Below, in pieces: positions 11,146 to 23,749 of a stretch of 64,000 nucleotides of DNA; the stretch's first letter is position 1, and every line of letters begins with the position of its first letter. Location: the NCBI GenBank assembly GCA_002989075.1, contig PSQN01000002.1, positions 1,825,245 to 1,889,244 of the forward strand, read 5' to 3'. The notes beneath the pieces are model-generated. The model did no database searches. It was not told where the DNA came from and saw only the letters and a list, made by a program, of their open reading frames with translations. The translations under genes and the position numbers were made by a program. Source of the DNA: Arthonia radiata (Eukaryota > Ascomycota > Arthoniomycetes > Arthoniales > Arthoniaceae).

Positions 11146-11968
11146 CTCAAGTGAGTGTAAGTGAGTAGTTCCTACGAAGACGGCCAATAATAGATGGCAA
11201 AAAGTGTGAGAATAAAGAGCGTATGTGATGCTGCAATAGACATGTCGACACTGCAAGACTGTGCTGGACAACTGAACGAGCACCGAGAAGGCTGCAGATG
11301 CAACCTCGCAGATATTCTATTTTGCAGGTAGTCGCATTCAAAGCTACAATGATGGTATCGAAAGAGCGAGGCGCAGTCCGCGTGTGGCAGCAACCCAATT
11401 GGTGTTCACAACAAGATCACCCAAGAAGCTTGCGACGTCCGTACACCGCTTGTGGGCATATAGCTGATGCTTGGGCAGCATTGAACGGTCCGCCAAGCGC
11501 CTTCAACCTGCAAGTCCACAAGCTCGACAGACGAGTCAGCATCGTGTCGACGACATGACATGGTGTTCGCTCGCTCCGAGTCCGTGGCCTGGCACCGTTG
11601 AAGGCGGCTTCCTCAAAGTCGCTCAATACGAAGTTGGCATCTTTGTGTCACGAAAGAGAGAGAGAGAAGACGACTGGCGATAAATGTACATGGATCCGTG
11701 GCCAAGTCGCCACATGTGAATTCAGTGTATTGAGCCTCGAACGAGTGCTTGCCGCCTTGTGCATTGTCCGGCGCCGTTGAAATGCTTCCAAGGTCTGACA
11801 GAGCATGTCGGTGACACGATGACATATCTTGGTATTAATCACGCCAACAATTCATGCGACATGCAAGCTCGAGACAGTTTGTGTCTTCATCAACGGGATG
11901 ACCTCGGCTCCCTGTGAAGCTAGAGTACTGGTCAAGAGAAGCCACGCTGTGGTCGTTACAAAAGCACT
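11146..11968. other. Intergenic, no gene seen
   Basis: About 820 bp between the NAP1 stop and the small gene. Short ORFs in all frames lack protein-like composition. There is a GA-rich run around 11655-11670. Nothing else stands out. Confidence 0.5.
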
Positions 11969-13344
11969 TTAGCTCTGCTTGCACTCCGCAGCGTCCTGCT
12001 TCTGCGACCGGGGCCCCTCAGCCTGTCTTGATGTTAGCTCCATCTACAAGTCAATGATTAAAACTCACGTACATCTTCGTCTGTCTCATCCTCGTCCTCA
12101 TCACCACTAAGATCATCCTCATCCTCGTCGTCTTCATCTTCAAATTCACCCTCGTCAAGCTCTTCGATAGGCTCTTCGAATCGCAGTGCATCGCCGGTGA
12201 ACCAATCAATTGCGCGAGGGATGAGTTTCTCCTTAATGTCTTCACCAAGCGTATAATCGAGCTCGAGACGCTCCTCGATGTCAGTTGCAGCATCGTCATC
12301 CTCATCGTCGCTCGGGGGCTTTGGAGGGGAGAAGAAGTTGAAGAATGAGTCGGTCGGGACAGACTTCTTGATCACACGGGTCTGCTTCGTGTCTGTGACG
12401 GCCGTTGTCAGTATGTGCGCATTTCAATACTGTGGCTCGAGTGTAAATTGACTTACTCTTGTTGCGCTGCTTCTTCGTCTCAATCTTCATCGTGAGATCC
12501 TTGTCTGTCTTCCACTGGATCTTGTCACCATCGGCGTGGTCGTAGACGAAGTCGCCAGAATATGACGTCTCTTCTTGATAGAAATAGGTCTTCGTAATGG
12601 TCTTGTTCTCGAAGAAGTCGTTCGCTCCGAAGTCAAAGACTAGTCGGAAACCGGGTTGGTCAAGGTACTCCATGCGAATATCCGCGAGATTCTTGAGCGC
12701 CTCTTCATCACGGTCGGTGATCATACCCGCCAATTGCGGCTCGTTCTTCATGGCCGACAACCAGAACTCGGGAATGCCGGTTACTGGGGTATTGTCTTCA
12801 TCCGCTTCGGGCTCAGTCTTGATAGTGGGTTTACCATCATCATCCGTGGACTCTTGCTCGCCGGTTGACACCTCCTCCTTTGTGGGCTCCGTCTTGCCGC
12901 TGACGATCGCTGCGCGCTTCTCGTATAGAGGTGTAAATTTGGCGAAGTACTTCTTCTCGAGCTCGAGGATTTCTTTCTGCATCTCGGCATCAAGCTTTGA
13001 ATGTTCCTTTTGCACACCCTTGAGACCGGCCACTCGTCTTCGCACGTTCGCGGGGAGTGATTCGATATACCCCGACGACTGTCCGACGAGCGTGCCAAGC
13101 TTGTTCTGGATCATGCTGACAAGCGCAGGATTCTTGGCGAGCATCGCAGCAGCGGCCGCGTCACCCATGTTGCCCTCTGTGGTCATCAAATCAGCATCTA
13201 CGCAGACAATCGCCAAAGACAGCTTGGCCACTCACCTTCCTGGACACTACCCAGGCCGGGCTGCTGTGCGCGCGAGTTGATGGGTGCGTTATTGGCGGGG
13301 GTGTTTTGCGGCGTGCTAAATGCGTAATTAGGACCTGACGACAT
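11969..13344 (-). CDS. NAP1: Nucleosome assembly protein NAP1
   Basis: Histone H2A-H2B chaperone that shuttles histones and helps assemble and exchange nucleosomes. Four exons (13344-13236, 13176-12457, 12392-12073, 12022-11969) join in phase to 400 aa. Residues about 85-130 form the long dimerisation helix ([17 protein letters not shown]). The core follows ([41 protein letters not shown]). The C-terminal tail is strongly acidic (DEDDEDEDD) after FFNFFSPP, as in all NAP1 proteins. The last exon is only 54 nt and encodes a CKQS terminus, a CAAX-like ending known in the family as a prenylation signal. The last intron has GTACGT and GCTAAC. The gene shares an 835-bp spacer with the 3' end of the G6PDH gene, same strand. 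Confidence 0.93.
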
Positions 13345-14179
13345 GTTCGCGCTGGTTTCTCAGAGAAGATAAGATGGGGATGTTGACTGTTGCAGATCTT
13401 TGGGGGTGGTAAAGAAGACAGGGCAAGGTAGAAATACTTGCGCGCTGGTGGGGAGTGGAGGTAGAAGTGGTGGAGGTAGTGGCGCGAAAGGTTGAAAGCT
13501 GCAGGGCGGCATGAGAATTTGGGGCTTGAACGTACGGCGTGACTATTGGGACGTTGCGGCCTTTGATTGGCTCAGCCATGGCGGATGAGGATTGGTGGAA
13601 AGCGGTGCGAGGATTGGCAGAGCTTGCGGTCTCTCGTGCAGCAACAGGCAGGGATTGACCTGCGGTACAAAGATTTGCTCGCTCGCTCGCTGTTGGGTAT
13701 TGAAGGGTCTTGTGCCTCGGCGTGATTGTAGTCGGTTTAAAGACGATGACTGACGACCGTGGTGACTAATTTGAGGAGGGAGTCGGTGTCGAAAGACACC
13801 AGAGAAAGTTGAGAGAAAGTGCAACGCGTCGTCGCTGCTAAGAAAAAAATAGTTGACTTGGTAATGCTTGGACCATCTCAGAGTGGGGTGATCAAATATT
13901 ACCATCTTGGGAATATACGCATCGCTCTGGTCGAGATGACACGCGTGGCCAGCCTCGTCTTCACAAACATGCTGAAAACGATGGATTATTGCTTGCATGG
14001 TTCAGGCTGCGTCAGAAAGCCTATACATGCTGCAGGCGCTTTATCACTGGTAGTGGTGAAACACGTCGAAGCAAACTTCAGCCGCTCAATGACGTGGCTT
14101 GGTCATTCATCGTGGGTAGACATCAAAATTCTATCTGTATCGATCCCTCCTCATAGCTCCATCGCATGCAACTCACACC
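13345..14179. other. NAP1 upstream region
   Basis: 835 bp between the G6PDH stop and the NAP1 ATG, both on the minus strand. It presumably holds the G6PDH 3' UTR and the NAP1 promoter. No supported gene; open frames here have random-looking composition. Confidence 0.5.
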
Positions 14180-16018
14180 TCATAGCTTATTAGGCTCCTG
14201 TTGGTGCTGTGGCCACTGATACCCCGTCGAGTCTGCGAATGTGTAGCCGTAGCTGCTGGTGAAGTCGTCCAATACTGCCGGGCCACGCGAGCCGTACGGG
14301 TACTCCATCGGCATAATCTCCTTGTTGTCCTCCAAGTAATGAAGGAGTGGCGTGAAGATCCTCCAGCTGGCGTCTAGCTCATCATCACGAACAAAGTTAG
14401 AATGATCACCCTTGAACGCGTCCAGGATGAGTGACTCGTAGGCCTCGGGAATCTTCAGGTCAGAAAACCGGCGGCGGTATGTCAGGTCAAGCTCCGTCAC
14501 CACCGTCTGCATGCTCAGACCAGGCAGCTTCGAGTTCATCTTGATGTACACGCTCTCGTTGGGCTGCACCCGCAGGACGAGCTCATTGCGCGGGATGTTG
14601 GAGAAGATGCCGCTTGTGACGTCTTTGAATTGAATTCTGACCTCCGTCTTTTGCTCATTCAAGGCCTTGCCAGCCTTCATAATGAAGGGTACACCATCCC
14701 AGCGCTCGTTCTTCACGTATGCTACCAGTGATGTGAAAGTCGGACATCTTGAATCCTTTGGCACCGTGTCGTCTTCCTTGTATGAGGGCTTGCTGCCATC
14801 TAGCGACTTGCCATACTGGCCGATGATGACGTCTTTGGGCTGGATCGTGGGGATGGCCTTGAGTACGCGCACTTTCTCGTCGCGGACGTCTTCGGCTGAG
14901 AAACTGAGCGGTCGCTCCATGGTGATCAACGTCAGGATTTGAAGCAGATGGTTTTGAATAATGTCGCGAATGATGCCGAACTCGTCGAAGTATCCGCCTC
15001 GGCCTTCAGTGCCAAATGGCTCCTTGAAAGTGATCTGGACATTGTCGATATGCTGGCGGTTCCATGTTGCGTTCAAGAATGCTATATGCATGTCAGCGGA
15101 AGGGTTCTATGAGTTGATGGCGCGGTTGAACGTACAGTTGCCAAAGCGCAATACGAGAATATTCTTCACCATCTCCTTGCCCAGATAATGATCAATGCGG
15201 AAGATCTCCTCTTCCCTCCAATCGGGCTCTAGTGCTTTTTGCAACTCGCGTGAACTCTGGAGGTCCTTGCCAAACGGCTTCTCAATCTGCGCACGATTAG
15301 TAATGATGCGATAAGGGAGGGTGCGCTTCAGACATACAATGACTCGAGCGAGACCATGTTTGGGATAATTGTTCCTTCTTAGGTGCTGGGAGACCGGGAT
15401 GAACACGCTCGGAGGCAGAGCCATGTAGAATACGCGGTTGGTCTCTTTCTGTCCCTTCTCAATCTCCTGCAGATGCTTCTCGAGGTTCTGGAATGATTCG
15501 TCCTGGTCGTACTGCCCGGAGACATAGCTGCACAGCTTGCAAAATTCGTTCAACTGCTCTTCCATGTCTTTTGTCGGCGTTTTTATGTTGCTCTTAACAC
15601 GCTTGAGGTATTCCTCATGGTCCATCTTGGTTCGGGCATATCCGATGATCTTGATGCCCTTGGGTAGAAACCGGTTGCGGAAGAGGCCGAAAAGAGCGGG
15701 AAAGGTCTTCTTCTTTGCTAGATCGCCACTGGCGCCCATTACAAGAATGAGTGTGTTCTCCTTGAGCTCAATCTCCCTACACGGTACATCCGGTCAGTCC
15801 GAAGCTGCTTGACAATTTTCCTTGCCCGCTTCTCGCGGAGTACAATCAATAGCACATCTGCCAGCCGAGAGCGTACAAGCACAGCGTATCGTTTATCCGT
15901 CTCCGGGAGTCACATCGCGAACAGGTACTCCACAAGAAGGGCGTGCATATAGGTGGGGCGAGGATGGCACTCACCCAGCGTTGAGCTCACGGTCGGGCTG
16001 TTCTACGATGTCGCCCAT
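14180..16018 (-). CDS. ZWF1: Glucose-6-phosphate 1-dehydrogenase
   Basis: Cytosolic first enzyme of the oxidative pentose phosphate pathway: glucose-6-phosphate + NADP+ to 6-phosphogluconolactone + NADPH. Four exons (16018-15975, 15776-15338, 15286-15136, 15081-14180) give 511 aa, the normal length. Visible are the NADP-binding GASGDLA (from residue 29), EKPFG, the catalytic RIDHYLGKE (about 190-198), the fungal-type NATWNRQHIDNVQITF and GTEGRGGYFDEFG. Intron 2 (51 nt, GTATGT...ACTAAT...CGCAG) has no stop and is a multiple of three, so a naive ORF reads through it and inserts 17 residues between RVI and IEKPFG. Intron 1 (198 nt) separates a 14-codon first exon, as is common for this gene in fungi. 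Confidence 0.96.
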
Positions 16019-16929
16019 ATTAGCGATTTTCTGTGTGATTGATGTGGCGAGATGTGGCGACGTCGTGAATATTTCGATCGAGGATTCGCGGTGGAAAGAG
16101 GGAAGAGGCGATGTGTTGTGGAAAAATAAAAGGCAGGCGTTGTGTCAACGAGCTCCGAAAGGTACGGGAAGAGCTGATGTCATCAAAAACGCCGTCTCAC
16201 AGGTCTCACGTCTCAACAAACGCCGCTACTAGCTACTCTACTCCTATCGGCTTTGCCCCTGTTTCTATCTGCCATTTATCATCTCAAGACGCCAATGAGT
16301 GGAATTTGGAGGCTATCCGGAGGACGTCTGATCGTCTACCAGACGAACGCCGGGCTCGCGAAAGCCGCAATATCCGGAGAAGAACCCACATCGGCCCCCT
16401 GAATTCTCGCACGCCTCATCAGTCTATCACAGGACCTCATCCGTTCGATATGTGTGGGAACTAGAAGGAGTGTAGTAGAAAGCAGCAAGATGAATGAGGC
16501 CTATTGGGGCAATTCGAGGCGGAGGATTTTTGGTAGCACGATAAACATCGGCCAATCCGGGATGGAGGCATTGTTCGGTCACAAAACTCAGGAAGTCCCC
16601 AGGCGAACGCATCGGAGGGAGTACAGAGGCATTGCATCCCCAGCTATCTGAACTTGACTCATTTCTGGAGTTCTCTTCTTCTTCTCGAGTAATACTTGAC
16701 AGCGCACCGAGATGAGTTCGTGTCGCTGCTCAGGGAGCAATGAGTTCGTAGCCCCACAAGGCAGGCTAGCGGCATTAGCGTTGCCAAGCCCGCTCCCACA
16801 CAGTCGTCAATTTGATAGCGCGCAATCTGGATGTCGGAGACCAGCGATTACACCACTGCATAGCGGTTCTCATTTCCTTTCCACCCTCCTACACATCATC
16901 TTCGGAATTCTGCAGGACACATCAGCACA
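16019..16929. promoter_or_regulatory. Divergent promoter region ZWF1 / RPL33
   Basis: 911 bp between divergent genes with no supported ORF. A pyrimidine-rich run at about 16670-16690 (TTCTCTTCTTCTTCTCG) lies upstream of the ribosomal protein gene; CT-rich tracts are usual there in fungi. I saw no defined operator. Confidence 0.45.
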
Positions 16930-17426
16930 ATGCCATCCGACAGCAACCACCGACTGTATGTGCGCGCAAAGCGTACGTACTTCCAACCCCCAACCTTAAT
17001 CTCACTCTTGCTGACCCGTTCTTCAGATGTGTCCTTCAAGCGAGGCAAGCGCAGATCAACGCCATCCTCGAGTATCCTCCAGATCGAACACGTTCATGAT
17101 AAGAACGCCGCTGCGTATGTGATCCTTACGGCGTCTCCGAGGAGCGCCATATACTGACGGGAGCTCTTTGAACAGCTTCTATCTCGGAAAGAAGGTTGTA
17201 TACATATATCGCGCGAAAACAGAGAAGCTAGGCAGCAAGATTCGTTGTATATGGGGGCGCGTGACGACAAGACATGGCATGTCTACTGTTGCAGACCCAC
17301 GCACAAGTTCATTACTAATCATGAACAGGCAACGGAGGCAAAGTCAAAGCCAGCTTCCGACACAACCTACCTCCGAAGACTCTGGGCGCCACACTGAGGA
17401 TCATGCTGTACCCCAGCAACATATGA
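16930..17426 (+). CDS. RPL33: 60S ribosomal protein L33 (eL33, L35A family)
   Basis: Large-subunit ribosomal protein. Four exons (16930-16972, 17027-17114, 17176-17276, 17329-17426) join in phase to 109 aa, the normal size. Recognisable family segments are [14 protein letters not shown], then FKRGKR, the [15 protein letters not shown] block, [10 protein letters not shown] and the terminus [20 protein letters not shown]. Intron 1 (54 nt) is GTACGT...TTCAG. Intron 2 (61 nt) is GTATGT...AACAG. Intron 3 (52 nt) begins GCATGT, a GC-AG intron with an ACTAAT branch; only this donor restores HGNGGKVKA. No single long ORF covers the gene, so ORF-only annotation would miss it. Confidence 0.93.
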
Positions 17427-17974
17427 GCGTGGATGTGGGGTGGGTGGTGTGAGCTTTCGGAGCATGGGGTAGCAAGACGTATGGAAGTCGAATGGTGGAA
17501 GACAGTCATCAACAGATATCATCAGCGGAAGCGGTGATTGACTGTGAGAAGCTGGCGTTGTCCACTCCGATAGTGCATGGCGATGAGGGCGGAGACCGCA
17601 GCATACCCCCGGTGGCAGCCACACGACATGGTGACTCTGCAAGATGTCTCAACCCCCAAAACGCCAATGAACATGAACCAAATCATCACTCAGAGCGTTC
17701 GCGCTTCTTGCAGGCATAAACCTTTAAATTGGGTGTGCCATTACCAAATTCATGCACTGTAGGCCCGTGCACGACTCATCTAGCGTCCAGTTATCGTGCT
17801 TGCTTGATATCCCAATTGCCTCCATTCCCACGCGAACATGCTAATCGCTCCGTCCGTACATTCTTTCAGTGACTCAGCAGCTGGCTGCACTGAACTCCGG
17901 GTTGAGCACAATCTCATAATGCGGATACAACCAGCGATGCGATAGCGCGCGTGCTCTGCCGGACAAGGACAGCC
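17427..17974. other. RPL33 3' region and YPK9 upstream region
   Basis: 548 bp between two plus-strand genes. No supported coding sequence. It probably contains the RPL33 3' UTR and the P5B ATPase promoter. Confidence 0.45.
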
Positions 17975-20900
17975 ATGGACGGTCGGCCATCATCAAGGCC
18001 TAGCGGGTCTTTCGACGCGCGGCGTGATGACTACAATATCTACCGCAGAGGGTCAAACATGAGCGAGGCGTCGTTCATCGCAGATGTCGACATGGCACAA
18101 GATGAGATGTTTTCAGGGCCAACCTCAGAGAGCGTTCCTACCAGCAACGTCGGCTTTGGATGCCATCGACCGCGCGACCGCGCTGGCTCTACGGCGAGCT
18201 TCACTTACTACGACGAGGAAGAGCATGAGGATGACTCCGAACCATCGTGGCTTGAAGAGGAGGCCGTCATTATGGAAGAACCTGAGTTGGAGGACATGGA
18301 GTTGGAACAGAATGGCTTCGCGGATTCTGAGACCGACGTTGAAGCAGCAAATGGCCACACGCACAGGCGACGCAAGTCTTCAGGATTGTCCAGGCGATCC
18401 AGGACATCGCGCAGCTCCAGGGACTCTCGCACTTCCGCCGAAGACCCACTTCTGAAGCGTCATGACTCCACAGGTTCTAGGACCAGCAACCTCAGTGGCA
18501 GAGGCTCGCACGATCGTCACAGTCAGAAGATCTACATACAGTCTGAAGATTTGACTATCGTGATTGCAGGCTTCCGCACTTCTTTGGTCGGCTACTCGGT
18601 TTACTTGGCTCTTTGCATTTGCACGGCTGGTCTCGCTTTCCTTCTCTTTCGATGGCTGCCCAGGTGGAGGCTACGATTGGTGGGTACTGCGACGCCGTTA
18701 AGAGAGTGCAAGTGGGTCGTGGTTGAGGTGAGTTCTCTGCAGCGTCTTCCTGACTCAAGTTGCTGACCTTCTTGCAGAGTCAGTGGGGCGAGGTGACTGT
18801 CCAGAACGTGGCTGCTCATGACTATGGCCATGTCCTCTCCTCAGTATTCGGTACACATGAGAAGAGCATGTATCTCGAATACGAAGACGACCCCATGATG
18901 GAGCAACTTCGCCTTATTGACTATCGTTACATACGGTTTGGCTTCCACCCGGTAAAAGAGAAATTCATCATTTGCAACTCATGGAAAGATCCGGCTTGGG
19001 GCGATCTGGAGACAGTTCGCTCCGGTATTGGTACAGATGAGAAGGAGAGCCGTGAGCAAATCTTCGGTAAGAACGCGATCAACATTGAGGAAAAGCCGCT
19101 CGGTGCATTGCTGGTCGATGAGGCTCTGCATCCGTTCTACGTTTTCCAGATTGCGAGCCTGATTCTCTGGTCGATGGATCAATACTATTACTATGCCGCC
19201 TGCATTTTCATCATATCAGTCGTCAGTATTGCTGCAACGCTTCTAGAGACAAGGGCGACCATGAAGAGGCTGCGAGAGATTTCAAAATTTGAATGCGACA
19301 TCCGAGTGTTACGAAATGGGTTCTGGCGATACGTGGAGTCCACTGAGCTGGTACCTGGAGACGTCTACGAGATTACAGATCCTTCTCTCTCGCAATTCCC
19401 TTGCGATAGCTTACTGCTGACAGGAGACTGCATCGTAAACGAGAGCATGCTCACTGGGGAGTCCGTGCCCGTCTCAAAGCTCCCGACGACGGAGGAAGCG
19501 GTCGCGCTGCTTGATCTTAGCGCATCATCTGTTCATCCCAACATTGCAAAGCATACGCTGTTTTGTGGCACGAAGATCATACGAGCACGTCGACCACAAG
19601 AAGGCAAAGATGATGAGGCAGCAGCTCTTGCTCTTGCTGTTCGGATCGGCTTCAACACCACCAAAGGCGCGCTGGTGCGGTCAATGTTATTTCCGAAGCC
19701 GTCAGGATTCAAATTCTATCGAGACTCTTTCCGGTACATTTCGGTCATGGCGTTAATTGCCATGGTCGGCTTCATGGCTTCCTTCATCAACTTCGTGAGA
19801 CTTGGACTGGCGTGGCATTTGATCCTAGTCCGAGCTCTGGATCTGATCACGATCGTGGTACCGCCAGCTTTGCCCGCGACCCTTACGATCGGGACTAATT
19901 TCGCTTTGTCGCGCCTGAAACAGAAACAGATCTTCTGTATCAGCCCTCAACGTGTCAACGTAGGCGGCAAGATCGACGTGATGTGCTTTGACAAGACAGG
20001 GACGTTGACAGAGGAAGGTCTTGATGTGCTCGGTGTTCGAGCTGTGCAGAAGCCTTCCAATCGATTCAGCGAACTGCTTGATCATCCTTTTATGGTGTTG
20101 CCGACTGCGAACTACGAGCGCGACCCGACTGTTGACTACAATATACATAAGGCCATTTTATACACCATGGCGACGTGCCACGCTCTACGCAGTGTTGACG
20201 GTGAGCTTGTTGGCGACCCTCTTGACGTCAAGATGTTTGCCTTTACCGGGTGGAGCTACGAGGAGAGCGTGCAACAAGAGAGTCCTATCGAGGATGATGA
20301 TCAGAAGAAGCTCACACCGTCCGTGGCCAGACCACCTGCTGGCGCTGAGTTTGATATCGACGACGACCAGGATGTGCCGCATGGTTCACAGATTCAGCTG
20401 GGTGTGCTCAAACAATTCGAGTTTGTCTCGCAACTCCGTCGAGCGAGTGTCGTGGTACGGCAATTCGGCGCTGCTAGTGGTCAAATCTACTTGAAGGGTG
20501 CTCCTGAGTGCATGAAGGAAGTTTGTCGGCCAGACTCGTTTCCGCAAGATTACGACGAGCTTCTCAACTTCTATACACATCGTGGATTTCGAGTCATCGG
20601 CTGCGCCACCAAAACGATACCAAAGCTCAATTGGCTGAAGGTGCAAAAAATGAAGAGGATGGAGGCCGAGTCTGACTTGACGTTCCTCGGCTTTATCGTC
20701 TTTGAAAACAAACTCAAGCCAGCAACGGCGGGGATCATTCAAGAGCTTGCTGATGCAAACATCCGAAGAGTGATGTGCACTGGAGACAATATTCTCACCG
20801 CTGTCAGCGTTGCTCGTGAGTGTGGACTCATCGATTCGGCCGCGCATTGCTTCATCCCTCACTTTGCTGAGGGAGAGGCCAGCAATCCGCTGTCAAGGCT

Positions 20901-22074
20901 GACGTGGGAGAGTGTCGACAATCCGTTGTTCAAGCTCGACGAGAACACACTGCAGCCTTTACCACCTCCGGTCGAGCATGACTCCACGCCATATGACCTG
21001 TCCAATATCAAGAACTACTGTCTTGCCGTCAGTGGTGATGCTTTTCGATGGATTGTTGATTATGCATCTGAGCCTGTGCTTCGAGCTATGCTTGTGACTG
21101 GCCAGATCTTCGCCAGGATGTCGCCTGACGAGAAACAAGAGCTTATTGAGAAGCTGCAAAGCCTGGAGTATACCGCCGGCTTTTGTGGTGATGGCGCCAA
21201 CGACTGCGGTGCGCTTAAGGCAGCTGACGTCGGGATTTCACTCTCGGAGGCTGAGGCCTCTGTGGCCGCGCCGTTCACAAGCAGGGTCTTCGACATTTCA
21301 TGCGTGCCGCAAGTGATCCGTGAGGGTCGCGCGGCTCTCGTCACAAGCTTCAGCTGCTTCAAGTATATGAGCTTATACTCGGCGATCCAGTTCACTTCAG
21401 TCAGCTTTCTATACGCATCAGCATCCAACCTAGGCGACTTTCAATTCTTGTTCATCGACTTGGCGCTTATCCTACCCATTGCGATCTTCATGGGATGGAC
21501 TGGACCATATCACCACCTATCAAAGAAGCGCCCCACGGCAAGTCTAGTATCACGAAAGGTACTGACACCACTACTTGGACAGATTGCAATCTGTATCCTC
21601 ATCCAAGCCGTTGCCTTTCAAGTGGTGCACTTTCAGCCATGGTACGAGCCCCCGAAACTAGACACTGAGCACTCGAATATTGAGAATTCTCAAAATACAT
21701 CCTTGTTTCTCGTGTCTTGTTACCAGTACATCCTATCAGCCATCGTGCTCAGCGTCGGTCACCCATTCAGGCAATCTATGAGGCACAACCTCCCCTTCGT
21801 CATCACCATGGTTGTCGCTCTCCTCATCAGCACATACATGCTGTTCGATCCCGCGCACTGGCTCGTCGATCTGATGCAGCTTACCTTCTTGTCCGACAGG
21901 TTCAAAGTATTTCTGGTGGTTCTGGCAATTGGTGGCTTCGCTTGCTCTTACAGTGCCGAACGTTATCTGTTCCCGCAGCTGGCTAAGTTCATTGGAAAGG
22001 CGAAGCAGTGGGCTCGTCCGAACAAAAAAAAGAGGAAGGAGTATAAGGCAGTCATGGAGAGCATGAACACGTAA
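17975..22074 (+). CDS. YPK9: P5B-type ATPase (YPK9/ATP13A2-like)
   Basis: Vacuolar/lysosomal P5B pump; characterised relatives export polyamines from the organelle lumen and confer metal tolerance. Two exons (17975-18727, 18778-22074) join in phase to 1349 aa. The first 190 residues are a Ser/Asp/Glu-rich cytosolic tail. A hydrophobic segment at about 196-226 follows, then the P5 N domain. Core motifs: LTGES (476-480), PPALP (about 612, the P5B signature rather than the P5A PPELP), phosphorylation site DKTGT (about 656), KGAPE in the nucleotide domain, MCTGDN, and GDGANDCGALKAADVG (about 1054). Several C-terminal membrane helices end in a Lys-rich tail. The start ATG at 17975 is the first in frame. 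Confidence 0.93.
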
Positions 22075-22314
22075 TGCATAGCGATCGTCATTGTATGATA
22101 CCCGAACCATAGAAGTGTACTGAGCAACTGAGCATATTACGAGGTTGATCTACCGGACACGTCTCGTAGAATGATGTGAGTGAGTATAGGTAGGTTTTTG
22201 TCGCCTATTTTGTTAGCCTTACCAGACACCCTGCCTGTTTGCCACCCCAGTAATCGAACTTTCAACGATCATATTTGGGAGTTGTGCCGCAGTCTTTCAG
22301 TCAGGAGTACAGGT

Positions 22315-23749
22315 ATGGCTTCTGCTATATCGGGTGTGCAAGGTAAGTCGTGGTGCAGGGTAAACGGAGTAAAGAATGCGACATCATCTGCTCACCAATC
22401 CACCATCCGTCGCTGTACCAACATTAAGAAAGACAAAAGAGGATACTTTAGCGGCTTTGGTGCAAGAGGCTGTGCCGCAAAGATGAAGCTGGCCCATCGA
22501 CTGTGTAAGAAACTCTCTGATCTGGCTGTGTAGACTTCCTCCTCGATGGCGGGTACCTACCGTCTTCCGTCATTCGTGTGGGTATCCGACGTCTGCTGGC
22601 TCAGCGGATCGCAGAAATTCACGCAACTTCGCTGCAGGCTGCATACGAAAAAAAGATGAAGTATGTGGAACTCCTGCGCAGTCGACCTATTGCCATCGAG
22701 ACGGACAAGGCGAACGAGCAGCATTATGAGGTTGGGACAGGCGTGCTAGAATGCTGTCTCGGGCCAAGAATGAAGGTGAGTGGCGTTGTGGGTCCTGTCA
22801 CTTCTTTTTAATGCTTCGAAACATCCTTGCGCTTTCTATATCTCGGAGAGGGTAGTCGACGGAGCCCAATTATCGGCTGCTTATGTTTGTACTGATCCAA
22901 CGTGAATGACTAGTATTCATCCTGCTTGTACGCAACAGGTCGCGAAACTCTAGGTCAGGCAGAGGTGGACATGATGAGCCTCTACGTCGAGCGGGCTGGA
23001 ATCATAGACGGCATGCGCATCCTGGATCTGGGGTAGGCTCTATTCTCCCCCATCATTGCCCATGTCTTATTCCAGCATACAGTTGCGGCTGGGGCTCCCT
23101 CTCCATTTACCTGGCGCAGCGTTTTCCCAACTCCGAAATTACCGCCTTCTCCAATTCCACAACCCAAAAGACGCATATCGACTCGGTCGCCGCTGCCAAC
23201 TCCCCACCGCTTACGAACCTGCGTGTCGTCACCGGCGATGTCTCTGTCTACGAATTCACCCACCGCTACGACCGCGTGATTTCCATTGAGCTCTTCGAGC
23301 ACATGAAGAACTACGAGCAGCTCCTGGCCAAAGTCGCGAAAGCGCTAAAGCCGGGCGGGAAGCTCTTCGTGCACTACTTCTGCCACAAGGAGTCACCGTA
23401 CGACTTCGATGGCGGATGGATGACAGAGCATTTCTTCACGGGTGGCACCATGCCATCTGCAGATTTGATGTTGTACTTCCAGCGCGATCTGGCAGTGGAG
23501 AAGCAATGGTGGGTTAACGGGAAGAACTACGCGCAGACGTGTGAGGACTGGCTGGCGAAGATGACGCGGGAGAAGAAAAGGATGTGGCCGCATCTGGAAG
23601 AGACTTACGGCGAGGAAAATGCAACTACGTGGTACCATCGGTGGCAGATCTTCTATATGGCGTGTGCGGAGCTGTTTGCGTGGCAGGGAGGGGACACGTG
23701 GGGTGTGGCACATTATTTGTTTGTGAAGCCGGAACATAGGGAGGGATGA
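22315..23749 (+). CDS. SAM-dependent methyltransferase, CFA synthase/CNMT-like
   Basis: Cyclopropane-fatty-acyl-phospholipid-synthase fold methyltransferase with an architecture close to plant coclaurine N-methyltransferase; substrate unknown. Four exons (22315-22342, 22534-22775, 22914-23032, 23083-23749) give 351 aa in phase. Visible: an N-terminal helical cap (VIRVGIRRLLAQR), EQHYEVG, then the SAM motif I MRILDLGCGWGSLSIYLA, IEL FEHMKN (motif with Glu and His), KPGGKLFVHYFCH and a C-terminal YMACAELFAW with VAHYLFVKP. The 28-nt first exon and its 191-nt intron are inferred from phase and the splice signals, so the N terminus is the least sure part. A lipid or small-amine substrate is inference. 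Confidence 0.85.

Noticed and set aside
12597-13280. 227-codon plus-strand frame opposite NAP1
   Set aside because: Antisense of the NAP1 core exon; the Ser-rich composition mirrors the acidic coding strand.
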